From Zantedeschia hybrid cultivar (Eukaryota; Streptophyta; Magnoliopsida; Alismatales; Araceae), in the NCBI GenBank assembly GCA_030544215.1, contig JARZZO010000003.1, positions 17,927,879 through 17,991,878 of the forward strand: 64,000 nt of DNA, written 5' to 3'. A program made the translations under genes and the position numbers. Every line of letters starts with the position of its first letter. Position 1 is the stretch's first letter. This document shows, in pieces, positions 1 through 13,342 of this stretch. The notes under the pieces were generated by a model that saw only the letters and a program-made list of their open reading frames with translations, had not been told where the DNA came from and searched no databases.

Positions 1-186
1 AAATAGTGTATGTGTAATAAAAAAAAACAATGATTCAGAATATTCAGTAGCACAATTCCCCTCTTATGCCTTGTTTGGATCAGTTCCAAGTGAAGGGGCA
101 TCTTTCAAAATAGAAGGTTAAGTTTAAGAATATTCATCGCATAATGATATGCTGTTTTTTGTAGGAAGAGGGTGAATTCCATTTTT

Positions 187-2290
187 TGTGGGAATTGTAC
201 ATAGCCAATCTCATGACCCTTCTTTTCATCCATGAAGAAGCATAGTGCCTTTCTCACTGATTTTGAGTTATTTGAGTACATATATGTCACCATCCACATT
301 AAGATTGATCTGGCCATTGCTAATCTCAGATGACACTCTTATCTGCAATTTTCAAAGTTAGTAGAGCTGATAATAAATTTCATAGGAACTCTACTTGTCT
401 CATCTTACATTTCAAATCTAATTCAAATATCTTATTGAAAATTGAATTGGATGATGATAATATACATTTGATGACATTTAGATATTTGATTACCAATGAG
501 TTCATCGTCCCTGCTTTGAAGTTGGTGAGGCCTCTTCTCACGAGCCATGTAAACTAGGGTGGGTAATGCACTGCCTTCATCATTGAATTCTCAATAATAC
601 TCCTAAAACATGCCATGTCCTTTATGAATTGTCACAGGTATCATTTCGCCCTCATATACATTAAATTATCAAGTGTCATAGATGTTGGGTTTTCTCGGTT
701 TCTCCGGATCGCTCACGCAGCGGAAAATGAAATTATTTACAGCGATCCGTTCCCGTTTCGGAGAATTAAAATACAAGATAATCGGATTATCTTTTCTCAC
801 CGTGTGCGGATTCGAATCCGCAGCCGTTCGGTTCCGTCGGTGCGACACCGCAAGCCGCGCAAGCGCCCGGCCTCTAGCGAAGTCCACGCGATCCTCCCCG
901 CGACGGATATCCTCGAGTTCGTCGTTCTTCGCAGCCCGCGAAGCCTCCGCTGGTCGCCGCATTGATCGCCGCAGTGCGCGGACGATTTCCCGTCGAACGG
1001 GATTCGGAGAAGCGGCGGAGCAGATCTGGATCTGCCTGGACTCCAGAGGAAGAACAGAAAACGAGGAGGGGCGGCTAGGGTTAGCAGCAGCTTGGCCTGC
1101 TCAGCCCGTTCGCTATGTTTTATACTAACCGTGCGATTTTTCACAAAAACCCCCAGTTTGTATAAAACCCACTTATTTATCCATCGCCTTGAGAATCATT
1201 TGCGTGTGACCCTCTAGGCCCAAGTACCAGTCCAGTTAATGGCCCAGTAAGCCCAGTGACTCATCACTGGCTTTATTAATTAATTAATAATCCTTTATTA
1301 ATCAATTAATCAATCGAATTGATGTCGCACATCGAATTCGACCGGGCCTCCGATCACGTTGGGTGCCAAGCAACACCGCGTGAACCCGGAAGGTATTTGG
1401 GGTTAAGTAACCCACTCTTGGAACCTTTCCGTCGACAGTTACCGCGTGGATATAATCCTTCATTCGTACAATGCTCTCGAGTCAACTCAGGGTATGGCGA
1501 GCTGTCAAACCCTAACCGGTCGACTCACTTGGATTGGATGCCGCTGATGAATATCGGAAAACTCCTTTCCCGATATTATCGTCCGCCCTGGCCATGGACT
1601 TCCGCGCATCCTTCCCAGAGCATTCTCTCTCTAAGTACCGAGAGCGAATGATTCCTTATTGACACACAATTCCCTTCGACGGTATTCCGCTGCACCCAAT
1701 CCTTGGCGTATTAGAATCCCGTGGCTAGAGATTCGTAGACCAATGTCAAAGTACAGAAGTCCACTGCCAAGGTGTCCTTGGTGTCTCAGGTCCGAGGACC
1801 ATCCACGCAACTGCGACAATAGAATCAAGCTGGTTGACAGTGAGGTACAATACCATCCAGCGATTCAGTCGGATCAGTTCAGTGAACTCATTCTCCAATG
1901 AGCACCTACAGATTCGCCTTAGTGTCTCCACACAAGTGACTTATGAGACCAGTCACCCTCATCATATGAGCAGGAATAATCTGTACTAGTCTAACCGGAT
2001 ATCCGATGTCCTTCTCGGATATCCTCCGACTATGAACGATTAAGAATATGTGTGTTTAAGTGATCAGTCTCATTAGTATGATCTCATCATAATCTGATCA
2101 CCATAGCACATATTCACGGACTTCATTATGAAACGATAATTAACGCAATTTACACATAATGAATATTATGCCATTTTATTAATAATGAACGAGATTTACA
2201 TTGTTAGATTGACTTGTAGGCCACCTAAACTAACAATAGATACACTTGTATGACAAATACTTTTCATGTGCAGCTCCTTACCTATCTATC
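187..2290 (-). pseudogene. Cellulose-synthase-like E gene fragment, inverted and broken
   Basis: Read on the minus strand, positions 494 down to about 581 match exon 4 of the intact CslE gene at 4.8-14.4 kb (LPTLVYMAREKRPH), and positions 342 down to about 187 match its exon 5 (NSKSVRKALCFFMDEKKGH). The intron between them is also conserved, so this is a genomic duplicate and not a retrocopy. It is dead: an 8-bp deletion after REKRPH shifts the frame, a 4-bp insertion sits in the substrate-binding DxD motif region, and the Cys of NVDCD has become Gly. The first part of exon 4 and part of intron 3 are deleted, so intron 3 sequence joins mid-exon near 585. Similarity to exon 5 stops abruptly near 187. 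Homology to intron 3 continues on both sides of the solo LTR (to 682 and from 2236), showing that the LTR element landed in an existing fragment. It could be the remnant of a neighbouring inverted family member. Confidence 0.85.
683..2235 (-). mobile_element. Solo LTR, probably Copia-type, antisense
   Basis: A 1,553-bp segment begins TGTTGG and ends CTAACA, and is flanked by a perfect 5-bp duplication ATAGA (678-682 and 2236-2240). No second LTR, primer site or polyprotein lies next to it, so it is a solo LTR left by unequal recombination. A TATAAAA box reads on the minus strand near 1119-1125. The first 50 bases contain CGCAGCGGAAAA, a word I associate with the 3' ends of plant Copia LTRs read in reverse. 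Both points favour minus orientation. The several overlapping open frames within it are GC-rich LTR sequence and not genes. The superfamily call is inference. Confidence 0.85.
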
Positions 2291-2345
2291 TATTTACCTA
2301 TTTATATTTAGGGGGTTTTAGCAAAAGAACGTATGCATTACATAT

Positions 2346-2540
2346 GAGTAATACTTGCTGCAATGCCCCTGTGTGCTGCACGCTGGGGCAGTAAGTAAAT
2401 TAATTTTTTATTTATTTCTTTATTTTTTCTAGGTCGACTCCGAAGTATCTTAACTGTCCGTACAATGTAATACCCAATCGGACAATCCAAAAAAATTTGA
2501 AAAATAAAAAATCGAGTTCCAATGAACAAGAAAAAATATA
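2346..2540. mobile_element. Single arm of a foldback MITE family
   Basis: Starts GAGTAATACTTGCTGCAATG and continues through a TTTATTT-rich stretch, CTAGGTCGACTCCGAAG, a GTCCGTACAATG block and AATGAACA. This is the reverse complement of the right half of the palindromic element at about 5985-6283, so it represents one arm without its partner. No coding capacity. Confidence 0.6.
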
Positions 2541-2545
2541 CCTTT

Positions 2546-4796
2546 TTTATTTAAATATGAATATGAATACCATTAGAAATTTAAATATGTATTTGTTAAC
2601 ATTTTTCAATTGCTAAATATATTAATAACACTAAATATTTAAATATATATATGTATATTTCTATAAATATGCAATTATTTTACTTAAAAAATTAATTCAT
2701 AATTAGTATTTACATTATTAAGATGCTCTTAATATTAGTATAATATATTTAACAATACCGTGCACTAGTGTGACTAATATAACTAAATATTTTTCACTCT
2801 CATGTTTAATGCTAATTAAATTGATATAAATATATATAGTCATAATTAATATTTAAATTATTAAGATATTCTTAATATTAATATAATATATATAACAATA
2901 CCATGTACTTATGTGACTAACTTAACTAATATTACTAAATATTTATCGCTCTCATGTTTAATGCTAATTAAATTAGTATGAATATATATACATAGACTTT
3001 TATCCTAAAAGAATAAAACAACTTATTGTGTAAAAGGTTTGATTATTTACATAAATGCATAGTGCTAAGGTGTTTAAAATAAATAAATTTAAACTATTGA
3101 ATTAGTTATATGTTGATGCTTAATATATATAAATTATATATATTCATTATAATTAACGATTAATTATTAATAAACATATACATGTTATAATAGCACTTAA
3201 GTTGTAGAAGTTGCTCTCAATAAGCAGGAATATCTTTTTTTTTTTGGCAACTCCTGTTATTTAGGAGAAACAGTGTTATCTAAAACCCCTATATTGAAGA
3301 CAAACATGGAAGATGAGCAACCTAAGTCCCATTTCATGACAAGTGATTTTGTAAGTCGAAGATACAATAGAGGAGTATTTCTTGAGTCTATATATGAGAT
3401 CGTTGCAGTGGAAGCGAAAGATCCCAAACTAGACAGACATCTGAAAAGCAATTCTTCACATGCAACCAATTATAGACACCGCTTGATCACATCAGTTTTT
3501 CAAATTCATAATGCTGTCCATATCGACCTTGAATTCATATGCAAAAAAAAAACAAACGTTGTTTACAGAACATTACCACATACTTTAATGCCCGAGCAAC
3601 TGACTGTCTAATTTTACACATTTGTAAATACTTGTACATATTTGGCCACTGTACCACTGAACGAAAAAAAAAAAGCCGCAAAAATATCTCCATATCAATT
3701 TGAGGAAAGGTACACAAAACACAGTCAGAATTGAGAAATGGTATAGGTTACGAAGAAAAGAGGACTTCCCAATGGAGACGTGTTTTTGTAACTTGATGTT
3801 TGTCCGTTTGCTAGTTTAATATTATTTTTCCAAAGATGTCCACAAACCAGCAGGATAAGAAGAGCAATAATTAACGATTCTGGGGTAAACGAGGAGTTTC
3901 TGTAAAGATAGAGCTATAAGAGTTATTTAGAAAAATATTAGGAGCATAAGAGTAATTTTCCTATATATAATATCTTACTCCTTTCCGAGTTAATTTCGCT
4001 TGTCTGGTCAGCGTTAATGGCTGGAATGCGACCCTTCTCTGACCCATGAAGTAGTTGTTATTAAAAATTAAAACTGTTTTTGGGCGGATGGTAGGCGTAT
4101 TGCATCTTAAGGCTGCCAATGGATATCTGAATTTTTTATTATTCACTCTGTTTCTATTTTTAATAATAGATACGAAATTTGTTTTAAAGACCACTATGTT
4201 AAGTTATAAGAAATAAAAATAAATCTTCGATAATTATAAGAGTTGAAAACGAAAACATCATTTTTGCATCCGTTAATTCATTTTCATTTTAGAATGATCA
4301 TATACTTTATATATTTATCTACACACACAATAGTAAAAATATCTCTCGACATTTTGATAAAAGTAAGGCACATATTTTTATGGCGCATATTTAGATATAT
4401 TCATATATAAATTTAGATCGATAAATAAAATAATTTTTAAAATTTAAAGTTTATAAATTATTAATTTTTATATATATTTAATTTTTACAAACTTAAAATT
4501 TTTAATCATTAAATTTTTTTATCAAAAAGTAAATATTAATAATAATTTTAAATAACTTCTCAGTATAACGAAGATGATAACGAAAATTTACATTTAATTC
4601 TATTTTTGTTTCCGTTTCCGTGTTTCCGTCTCCAATAAATTTTATAAGAAACGAAAATAAAAAATAACATTTTCATTTCCGTCTCCTGCCCCTGCGGCAT
4701 CCTCTGAAAAGATAAAGGGACCGCGTGTCAACAAATACGGGTTTGATGGAATAAGCTGAGCGGGAAGAGAGCGAGCAGGTGGAAGCGGAAGGAGGG
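2546..4796. other. AT-rich intergenic DNA upstream of CslE
   Basis: About 2.2 kb of very AT-rich sequence. A pair of diverged direct repeats shares words such as CTCTCATGTTTAATGCTAATTAAATT (first near 2798, again near 2951). An open frame at 3273-3611 matches no family I know. From 4190 to 4690 AAACGAAAA-type words recur on both strands. I saw no clear TATA box at a convincing distance from the CslE ATG. The 4700-4796 segment is probably the 5' leader. Confidence 0.4.
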
Positions 4797-5098
4797 ATGG
4801 GGGCTGATGATGGGGACGACGGGAGAGGTGATGGCCCTCTGTTCGAGACCACCGCGGCCGAGGGCCGGCTGGCCTACAAGCTGTTCGCCGGCTCTGTGTT
4901 CGTGGGCATATGCCTGATCTGGGTTTACAGGGCCACCCACGTCCCCGGGGAGGGAGAAGGGAGGTGGCCTTGGCTGGGGCTGCTCGCCGCCGACGTCTGG
5001 TTCGGCCTTTACTGGGTCCTCACCCAGTCCGTGCGATGGAACCCCATCTACCGCCGCACCTTCACAGCCAGGCTCTCCCAGAGGTAGCTTCTCTCCCT

Positions 5099-5135
<37 letters not shown>

Positions 5136-8100
5136 GCTGACGGAAGCTTATGCTATGTGCGTGGCGTGTTCACGGGTGGAAGCAGGTACGAGAAGGAGCT
5201 GCCGGGGGTAGACGTGTTCGTGTGCACGGCCGACCCGACATTAGAGCCGCCGGCGCTGGTGGTGAGCACGGTGCTGTCGGTGATGGCCTACGACTACCCT
5301 GCGGAGAAGCTGAGCGTGTACCTGTCCGACGACGGCGGGTCCGAGCTCACCTTCTACGCGCTGCTGGAGGCGTCGCGCTTCGCGAGGTCCTGGATCCCCT
5401 TCTGCAACAAGTTCCAGCTGGAGCCGAGGTCGCCCGCGGCCTACTTCCGCGAAGCTTCCAGGCCCCCCACGGACTCCATCGCCGACGAGTGGTGGGCGGT
5501 TCAGGTAAATCCATACCCTTTCGGTCTTCTTACGCTTCCGATCCACAAATTTCTCCATTGGTCCGAATGAGACAACAGTTACGTCAAATCCTAGTCTAGA
5601 AAATAATATAATGACATCAAGAGCAAAAAATATTCTAAAGAATAAGTTTTACTTGTTTTTTGGATTGAACGAATAAGTTTTAGCGAAAAAAATTACGGAA
5701 ACAAATTTACCGAAAATGTCATCAAGAGCCAAAAATATGCCAAAGAACAAGTTCTATTGAAAAAGTATATTATTCGGAAAAAAAATTCATTTGTTTGGTT
5801 CTACATATGGTTGTATCATCTTCTTGTCTTAAAAGAGACAAACATGAATGAAAATAATATTAGAAGCAGTATAACTATAATTAACAATATTTAAATTTAT
5901 ATTTAAATTAATTCTAAGGTGGTGGTTGTCTATTTCAGCTAGAAAATGGCGTCAGGTGAACGCTGACATTTCTTTGTGGACCTTGGTTTCTAGGTCCGCT
6001 CGGAAGTGTTCTTACCGCCGCACAGTGTAATGTTTGATCGGATGATCTAAAAAAAATTTAAAAAATAAAAATCAAACTCTAATGAACAGTAAAAATCATT
6101 TTACTGTTCATTAGAGTTTGATTTTTATTTTTCAAATTTTTTTTAGATCATCCGATCGAACATTGCACTGTACGGACGATTATGGCACCTCGGAGTAAAC
6201 TTAGAAAAAATAAAAATAAAATTATTTACTTATTTTAATGACTCTACGTGCAGCACCCAAGGTCATTGCAGCAAGTATTACTCTCCCTCTACAGAGTTCC
6301 AAACGGATCCTAGATTTGTGGCAGGTCTGCATCCTGATTATTGTAAAACTCTCATTAATTATAAATAGATAAGGTTTAATTAAAAAGTGGTGTTAAGAAA
6401 CAGTATTATTATATCATTTCCTTTAGATGTGGTCTGATTTGTAGGGAATAAAAAGAGATAGGTGGGACATCGTTTAGGTGTTTGAACATGGGATGTTGAC
6501 GTTATTTGAAATTTATTTGAAGAGTAATGTTTGGTATAGATGCACTGCAAGCGAGAAAGTTGGAATAGTGGGTAACCATTGTTTCGACTATTTATAGAAC
6601 CCAAGAGTTTAGGAGTAACTCTAAGGAGTTATTTGTGTAGTCTTATCTTTAATTAGACAGCTAAAAAGTTTTAAAAAGATATTGTTTTATTCTTTTAATT
6701 TTTAATCATTCGATTAAATAGCAAATAATACAACTTTTTTAAAATTGTCCCACCATCTTAAGTTTATATATATATACTGTTGCAGCCGTCCATGGAACAG
6801 TTCCCTGCTTGCGGGGAAATGTCTCTGCCACGTAAACAAAAGGCCATATATGCGAAGCGAGTTGGCCATTTAATTTTCTCACCTACTCTTTGGCCATACG
6901 TTATATAACATGACGTAACATGTGATGTTGAATAAATTGCACTCCTACATACTATTCCACGTACAACGATTGGGATGGGGAATCTCCAATATTATATATG
7001 TCAATCCTGGCTGACTGGGTAGCATTATATTCCTCCTTTTTCTTTGCTGAGTATTGTGTATGAATGATGCTGCCATACGAACTAAGTTGTATTCCTGGGT
7101 TTTATTTGAAATTACATATTTTTACTGGTTATGATAACACATGATAGGTCTTTTAAGCTTTTGGGTTCCTACAGTCTTTCAATATTCTGTATTAGACTCT
7201 GCAATATTCAACATTCTAAAGGCTCCTCAACCATGAAAAAAGAGTATACTAGGAATGTTTGTAGAATATTCTTAATATGTTCTAATAGGAATATGGTACA
7301 TGGAATGAATATTTAGTGAATATTTGAGTTTTTCTATGATTGCTGATTAGAAGGACTTTTTAGGGGGGATTCAAATATTGTAGGGGGTTTAAAATAAACA
7401 TGCTGATTGTAGGGACTAATACAGAACATTAAAAAAAGAAACCTATCATGTGCTATCATAACCGGTAAAAATATGTACTTTCAAATGAAAATCCAAATGG
7501 GAGGAATATTCAGTGAATATTTCAATTTTTTTTTTTACGATTACTGACCAGAAGGACTTTAAGGAGAACTCAAAGATTGTAGGGGGCTTAAAATAAATCT
7601 AACGAACTGTATGGACTAATACGAAATGATGAAAGATTATAAGAGCCAAAAAAATAAAAATCTCTTAACATAAATATCAGTTAGCGTTGTCAAAACGAAT
7701 CTGCTGTTCAAACTTGATAATTTTGAGTTTAGTTGTATCTATTTGTTTGATAGTAGACTTAGACCCGTTATGTTATATTACACAAAATTATGAGGTATAT
7801 GAACCTGAATTTGAAATCAAATCAATTTGTTAAACATTTTGAGAGTTTATGATAAATATTTTTTTCTTAAGTCTATTTGAAGTTTATTCTTAAATCAATG
7901 AAGACCAAACTCGAAACCAACGTCTACTTCGGTTCTGATCGAGCACTATCCATTTCAAAGTCCGAATCTACCACGCCACTTCTATTTCTTAGTGGAAGGC
8001 ATGTGGGTGCCCTGTTTGTGTCATGCAAGAATACTATGTACTCTAATATAGAATATCCAACAAGGTACCAATAGAGCCTATAGAGGGTAATATTTCTCAT

Positions 8101-8175
8101 GTTGTTAATCTCATGTTTTCCTTAGCTAATCTTGTATACTTCATGTGAGAAGGTCTTTGTTTTTGGCTAAAATAA

Positions 8176-8213
<38 letters not shown>

Positions 8214-8968
8214 TATTATTTAAGTTAAGGAAATTCTTTTCTCAAGATATCATGTCAATATCTATAAAAAGGATGATAGAAGTGAAGATAGAGATAAAGA
8301 AAGACATTAAAGGGGAAGAAATGGTGAAAACGGTGAAAATATGATAATGAGGGCAGGGAATAGAGGTTTGGGATTGGGAGTGGATGTGCATATTTTGACA
8401 CATGGAGGGGCATCAGACTTAGGGATTGTTTGTTTTAACTTAAAAACAGTGTAATTTAAAATAATTGTTTCATTTCACAATGTTTTCGGTTGTTTGGAAA
8501 AAATAATGTAAAATAAAATTTTGTCTCAGCCTTGTCTACCTACTTGACAGCCCAATTTCCTTGTTTTGATTTACAGGAAAGATCCACTATAAATCAAAAC
8601 AAGAAGATTTAAGCATTCTCTTATTTAATTTTACAAACATCTACACAAATACTCTTTTATTTTAAAATTAAAAAATTTCACTTGTGTTAAAAGCGATGAT
8701 TTTAAAATTGATGAATTACAAAGTTTTACTTCGAAACAAACAACTCCTTATTCTATAATGTAGAATCGCTACTGTTGTTATGGAAACACTTAGTTATGTG
8801 CATCCCAGCTGAGTTAGAATGTAATTACTTTATAAGACGGGAAAAAGGAAAAAGTTAAGGGGTTGATAGCATTGAAATGGCAGACATATCAACCGATCGG
8901 CATGTCAACTTAGATTTTTTTATTTATTTTAGTTCTTCTAAGTTGAATACTTCTAACGAGGAATACTA

Positions 8969-9017
<49 letters not shown>

Positions 9018-12000
9018 TGTTAGATTTGTCCGGCTAAATTGGATTTCTCACGTGAATCCCATCAGTCACCTATTAGACCCGCATTACCAAGTATGCCAAC
9101 CGTGTACCTCTATTGTGCCACATTTGCAGGTCTACAGTTCTTTGAAGAAAAGGTTTTGAACACCTAGTTTGAAATTTCCACTAAAAGGAAAATACTTGGG
9201 ATACTTGCAAATATGATAACATAATTTTTTATGACATGGTAACTAAATATATATGTATAGATTTGTTGAAGGAAATAAGATGTTAAATATTGAAAGCCAT
9301 AATTAGATCTGATAATGTCTAATTTGATCCATCAACTAATCCGACACTTAAAAAATAACTTCGAGTCAAAAAATTTGATGACCGTGTCAATTAAGTTCAT
9401 TTAAATCATCTTAACTCAAACTTTACATAAGATCTAACAAGGATCATCACATTTGATCTGAACTCTATTGGTTTGATTTGACTTGTAATTTTTTACCTTA
9501 ACTTTGTCTTTGACCTGTCTTAACGATTCGAGCTAAGGTATTGGTTTCATGTGTTTGACATGAAGTCTAGTCAAGGCGGATTATGATCAACTAATTTTAT
9601 CAATATCCACTATTAACTCGAGCACGTAGCTGAACTCGACCTGATCTGTTGTCACCCCTAGTTATAATATTTAAGGTAAATTCTTACCTTTTAGAAATAT
9701 TTAATAAGAGAAATTGTTACTCCAATTTTATTTTGTAACTAGGCCTATGACATGACTGCGTGCCAGGCTTCACTATGGATTCTCGCATCATGCACGCCTG
9801 TGCTTGACTTATTAATTATTTATATTTCCAATACACAAGAACTTGTCAATGAGCATGTTGAACTAGGAAGTACAAAACTAGCCAGATTAGGCACCACCAA
9901 AAATATCTTGGAGTATGATGGAAATTGGTAACTATACTGTAGAATCCATTGAGATTTATCAAAGAGAAATCAATATAAATGATCTGTTAACTAAAAGAAT
10001 CCACATTCTAGTAATACTTCTGGCAATGCCTAACATTAATTTCAGTAGGCACAATACATCAAGTTACTCCTGATACAAACCATGTTAGATTATTATATTT
10101 TGCACCTTATATCGAATAGTTTTGACATCTTTCTCTCCCTGTCATCTTGTATTGTGATAATACCTTTTTTCTATCCCTATATATAGGGAACATAGCTTTT
10201 ATTAGAGCTGTAAATTATGAATTCTTTCTTTTCAAAGGTTGTTTATATTTGTTGTTCACTATTGCTACAGAAATCATACAAAGAGATGGAGAACAAGATA
10301 GACACTGCCACCAAGCTAGGAAGGATACCAGAAGAGATTCGGAGAGAACATAAGGGATTCTTGGAGTGGAATTCAGGAACAAACTCTCATGATCATCTGC
10401 CAATTGTCCAGGTATTTTATATTGTTATGAAAATTAAAAAAACTAAAAAAAACTAAAAAAATCTAAGAGCTTCTTTATTGTCGTGAGTTAAATCTTTGTA
10501 AATTATATATGTGTATGTGCGAATCTATTTATTTAAATATATATATGCAGGCAGATTTTGTATTTTTTACTAAACTAAAAAAAATTCTACAAGCTTGATA
10601 CATGCTATCAGATTGTGTGCGCATCCTGCTGAGCGTGGGATTCCTCCCAGCTTGCTAGAGGAAAAAAAAACGGCTTCTCAATAATTTTGTATTTTTAAAA
10701 CCCAACGGTTTAGGAAAAAAAGTAATAACAACAACTTCTCTGTTATCTCATTTTTGGAGTATTTTTTATGTGCTCCTCTATTTATATCCGCTGATGATAT
10801 TAAGATAAAGTTTCTCTGCTCTGTTATCTCATTTTTGGAGTATTTTTTATGTGCTCCTCTATTTATATCCGCTGATGATATTAAGATAAAGTTTCTCTGC
10901 TAGGGTGCCAAATTCACGGAGGGATTTGTATGACAGTGAGATAATTGTCATAGAAAAGGGCTTTTTCATTATCGATCCCTATAAATCTGATGAATTTGAA
11001 ATAAATCTCTATATCTTCTATTTTTTATATTAGTATTTGTAAACTTAATACAATTTAGTAATAAATCCTTCCCGTTAAGAACCGTTTCAAAAAAGAAAAT
11101 ACTTATGGAATATTTTTCAAACCAATATTAAAAATGACAGAAATACTTGAAATGACTCCAAAAGATCAAAGTTGAGTCCCAATGAACAGTGAAAATAACT
11201 TTTGGGTCGAGTCTAATAATAATATTTCATTTTTTTAGATTATCTGATCGGAAATTAGATTGTACGGATACATGGGACATATTTGGGACGGTCTAAAATT
11301 TTTTAATTTAATTTTATTTTGATTGCACCGACAGCCGGTGCAATATTAGATGTTGTACAGCAAGTAAAACACAAAATTTTAAAGACGGTACAAGTAACTT
11401 TTCAAGAATGGATTAAACTTAAACTTGTATTTAACTATGATAGCATTAAGAAAGATTGATGAAAGGAAATGGTAGATATTAAAAACTAAAAAGTCTAAGT
11501 ATATAAGGATTAGTCTCAAAATATGTAAGTTACAAAGACTTATTTCGAATTCACTATGTTTATAGGAATTCATAAAAAAATAAAAAAATATACTAACATT
11601 TCTGGCTATTCTATGAAGTGACAGATGGCCTGCGCAGAAGCACCCTGCACCCCACATGTCCCTGTTCAAGGTGCATCTGCACAGATGCCATTCTCTAAGT
11701 TTTTATTTTAGTTCGTATTTTTTTTTGAATTGTCAGATGATGATCTAACAGATCTCAATATAGTCTGCTGCCAACAAACCAATGTATATGCATGTGCATG
11801 AGTGTGCGCACACGTATTGAATGTATTAAGCTCTCTGTGAAGAGTATTTTTATAAGCGAGTTTGTGATAGTTTACAATTGAATTTCTGTGGGAGGAACAA
11901 TTATATTTGTGACAATTCATAAGGGAGGCAGCATGTTTTTGGAGTATTATTGAGAATTCAGATGAAGTGTGTTTGATAAGTAGAATGGCAAAAGCATCAT

Positions 12001-13288
12001 GACAAAGAAATAATCAAAGCAAGTATTATTTTTTGATTGTTCTACATCTAGTATTTGGCAATTATTAATGGATAATTAGCCATTCATAAGGAAGGGCCGA
12101 AGTTAGATGCTTCTCAAGATTTCTCCATGATGTAGCACAATTTGTTGGAAATCACTTTTTGTGTACAGATATTAATTGATGGGAGAGATCCAAATGCTTT
12201 GGATGATCAAGGCAACACATTGCCAACCCTCGTTTACTTGGCTCGTGAGAAGAGGCCTCATCGGCACCATAACTTCAAAGCAGGAGCAATGAACTCATTG
12301 GTAATGAAATATCGAAATATCATCCAATGTATATTATCATCATTCATTTCACTTTTGATAAGATATCAAAGTTGCATTTGAAATTTAGAAAGAAATAGGT
12401 GGTCCTCCCACCAAATTCATTATCACCACTATTATCTTCGCAAATTGCAGATAAGGGTGTCATCTGATATTAGCAATGGCCAGATCATTCTTAATGTGGA
12501 TTGTGACATGTACTCAAATAATTCAAAATCGGTGAGAGATACATTGTGCTTCTTTATGGATGAAAAGAAGGGTCATCAGATTGGCTATGTCCAATTCCCA
12601 CAGAAGTTTAACAACATAACAAAGAATGACATCTATGGCAACTCCTTAAGACTTATTTGTGAGGTATGTATTTAAACATAAACTGCCATCAACATCATGG
12701 GCCATTCTAACCATGTTTCTTTTTACATATAGTATGATCACTCCTATGCATATTTTTTGGAGGTTTGAAAGCTTGAGTCTATGCATCACCACAGGCTGTA
12801 ATGTGACTTTGTTAATAGCCAAGCTCCTTAACAGAGAATAAGAAAAAAGCTATTATCAACTGATAGGTTTGATTTTGTTCACATTCTACGACTAGATAAG
12901 TATATTGAAACATTTGTGAGAAGTGTGTAGATTATTAGCCAAGCACATTGTTTATAGAAATAGAGATGAAGAAGGAATTATAAAACCTTGCATGCTTTAG
13001 CCTCTTTTTATGCTACAAATTTGGTACCAATTTACCCCTTTCTTATTTGATACATAATTGTGAAGGTGGATTTCCATGGTTTAGATGGTTTAGGAGGGCC
13101 ATTATATGTGGGTTCAGGATGCTTCCACAGGAGATGGACTCTACTTGGGAATAAATATAGAGACACTCACGAGGAAGATTTGAAGAGAAGTATAAAGAGG
13201 AATGTTGAAAAAAACACATTTGCATTAGAACAGAAGGCAAAGGTTCTTGCCACTTGCACCTATGAAGACAATACCCTATGGGGAAAAG

Positions 13289-13342
<54 letters not shown>

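Larger units (their letters stand above)
5505..10270 (+). other. CslE: CslE intron 2 (4.77 kb)
   Basis: Donor CAG|GTAAAT at 5504/5505 and acceptor CTACAG at 10270. It contains a palindromic MITE (about 5985-6283), an inverted/direct repeat cluster (7088-7640), a (TA)n run, a TTA-flanked MITE (8422-8747) and a (CT)n run. Near 9640-9658 the end of another element reads TGTTGTCACCCCTA, a hAT-like terminus in reverse. No exon-like coding sequence was found between exon 2 and exon 3. Confidence 0.8.

Noticed and set aside
682..1144. Several overlapping Arg/Ser-rich ORFs on both strands
   Set aside because: They lie in the GC-rich part of the solo LTR, are open in many frames and match no protein family.
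3273..3611. 112-aa plus-strand ORF
   Set aside because: No recognisable motif, opposite-strand ORF of similar length, AT-rich context; no splice or promoter support.
4779..4796. GTG as an upstream start for CslE
   Set aside because: Plant nuclear genes rarely start at GTG; the in-frame ATG at 4797 gives the normal CslE N-terminus.
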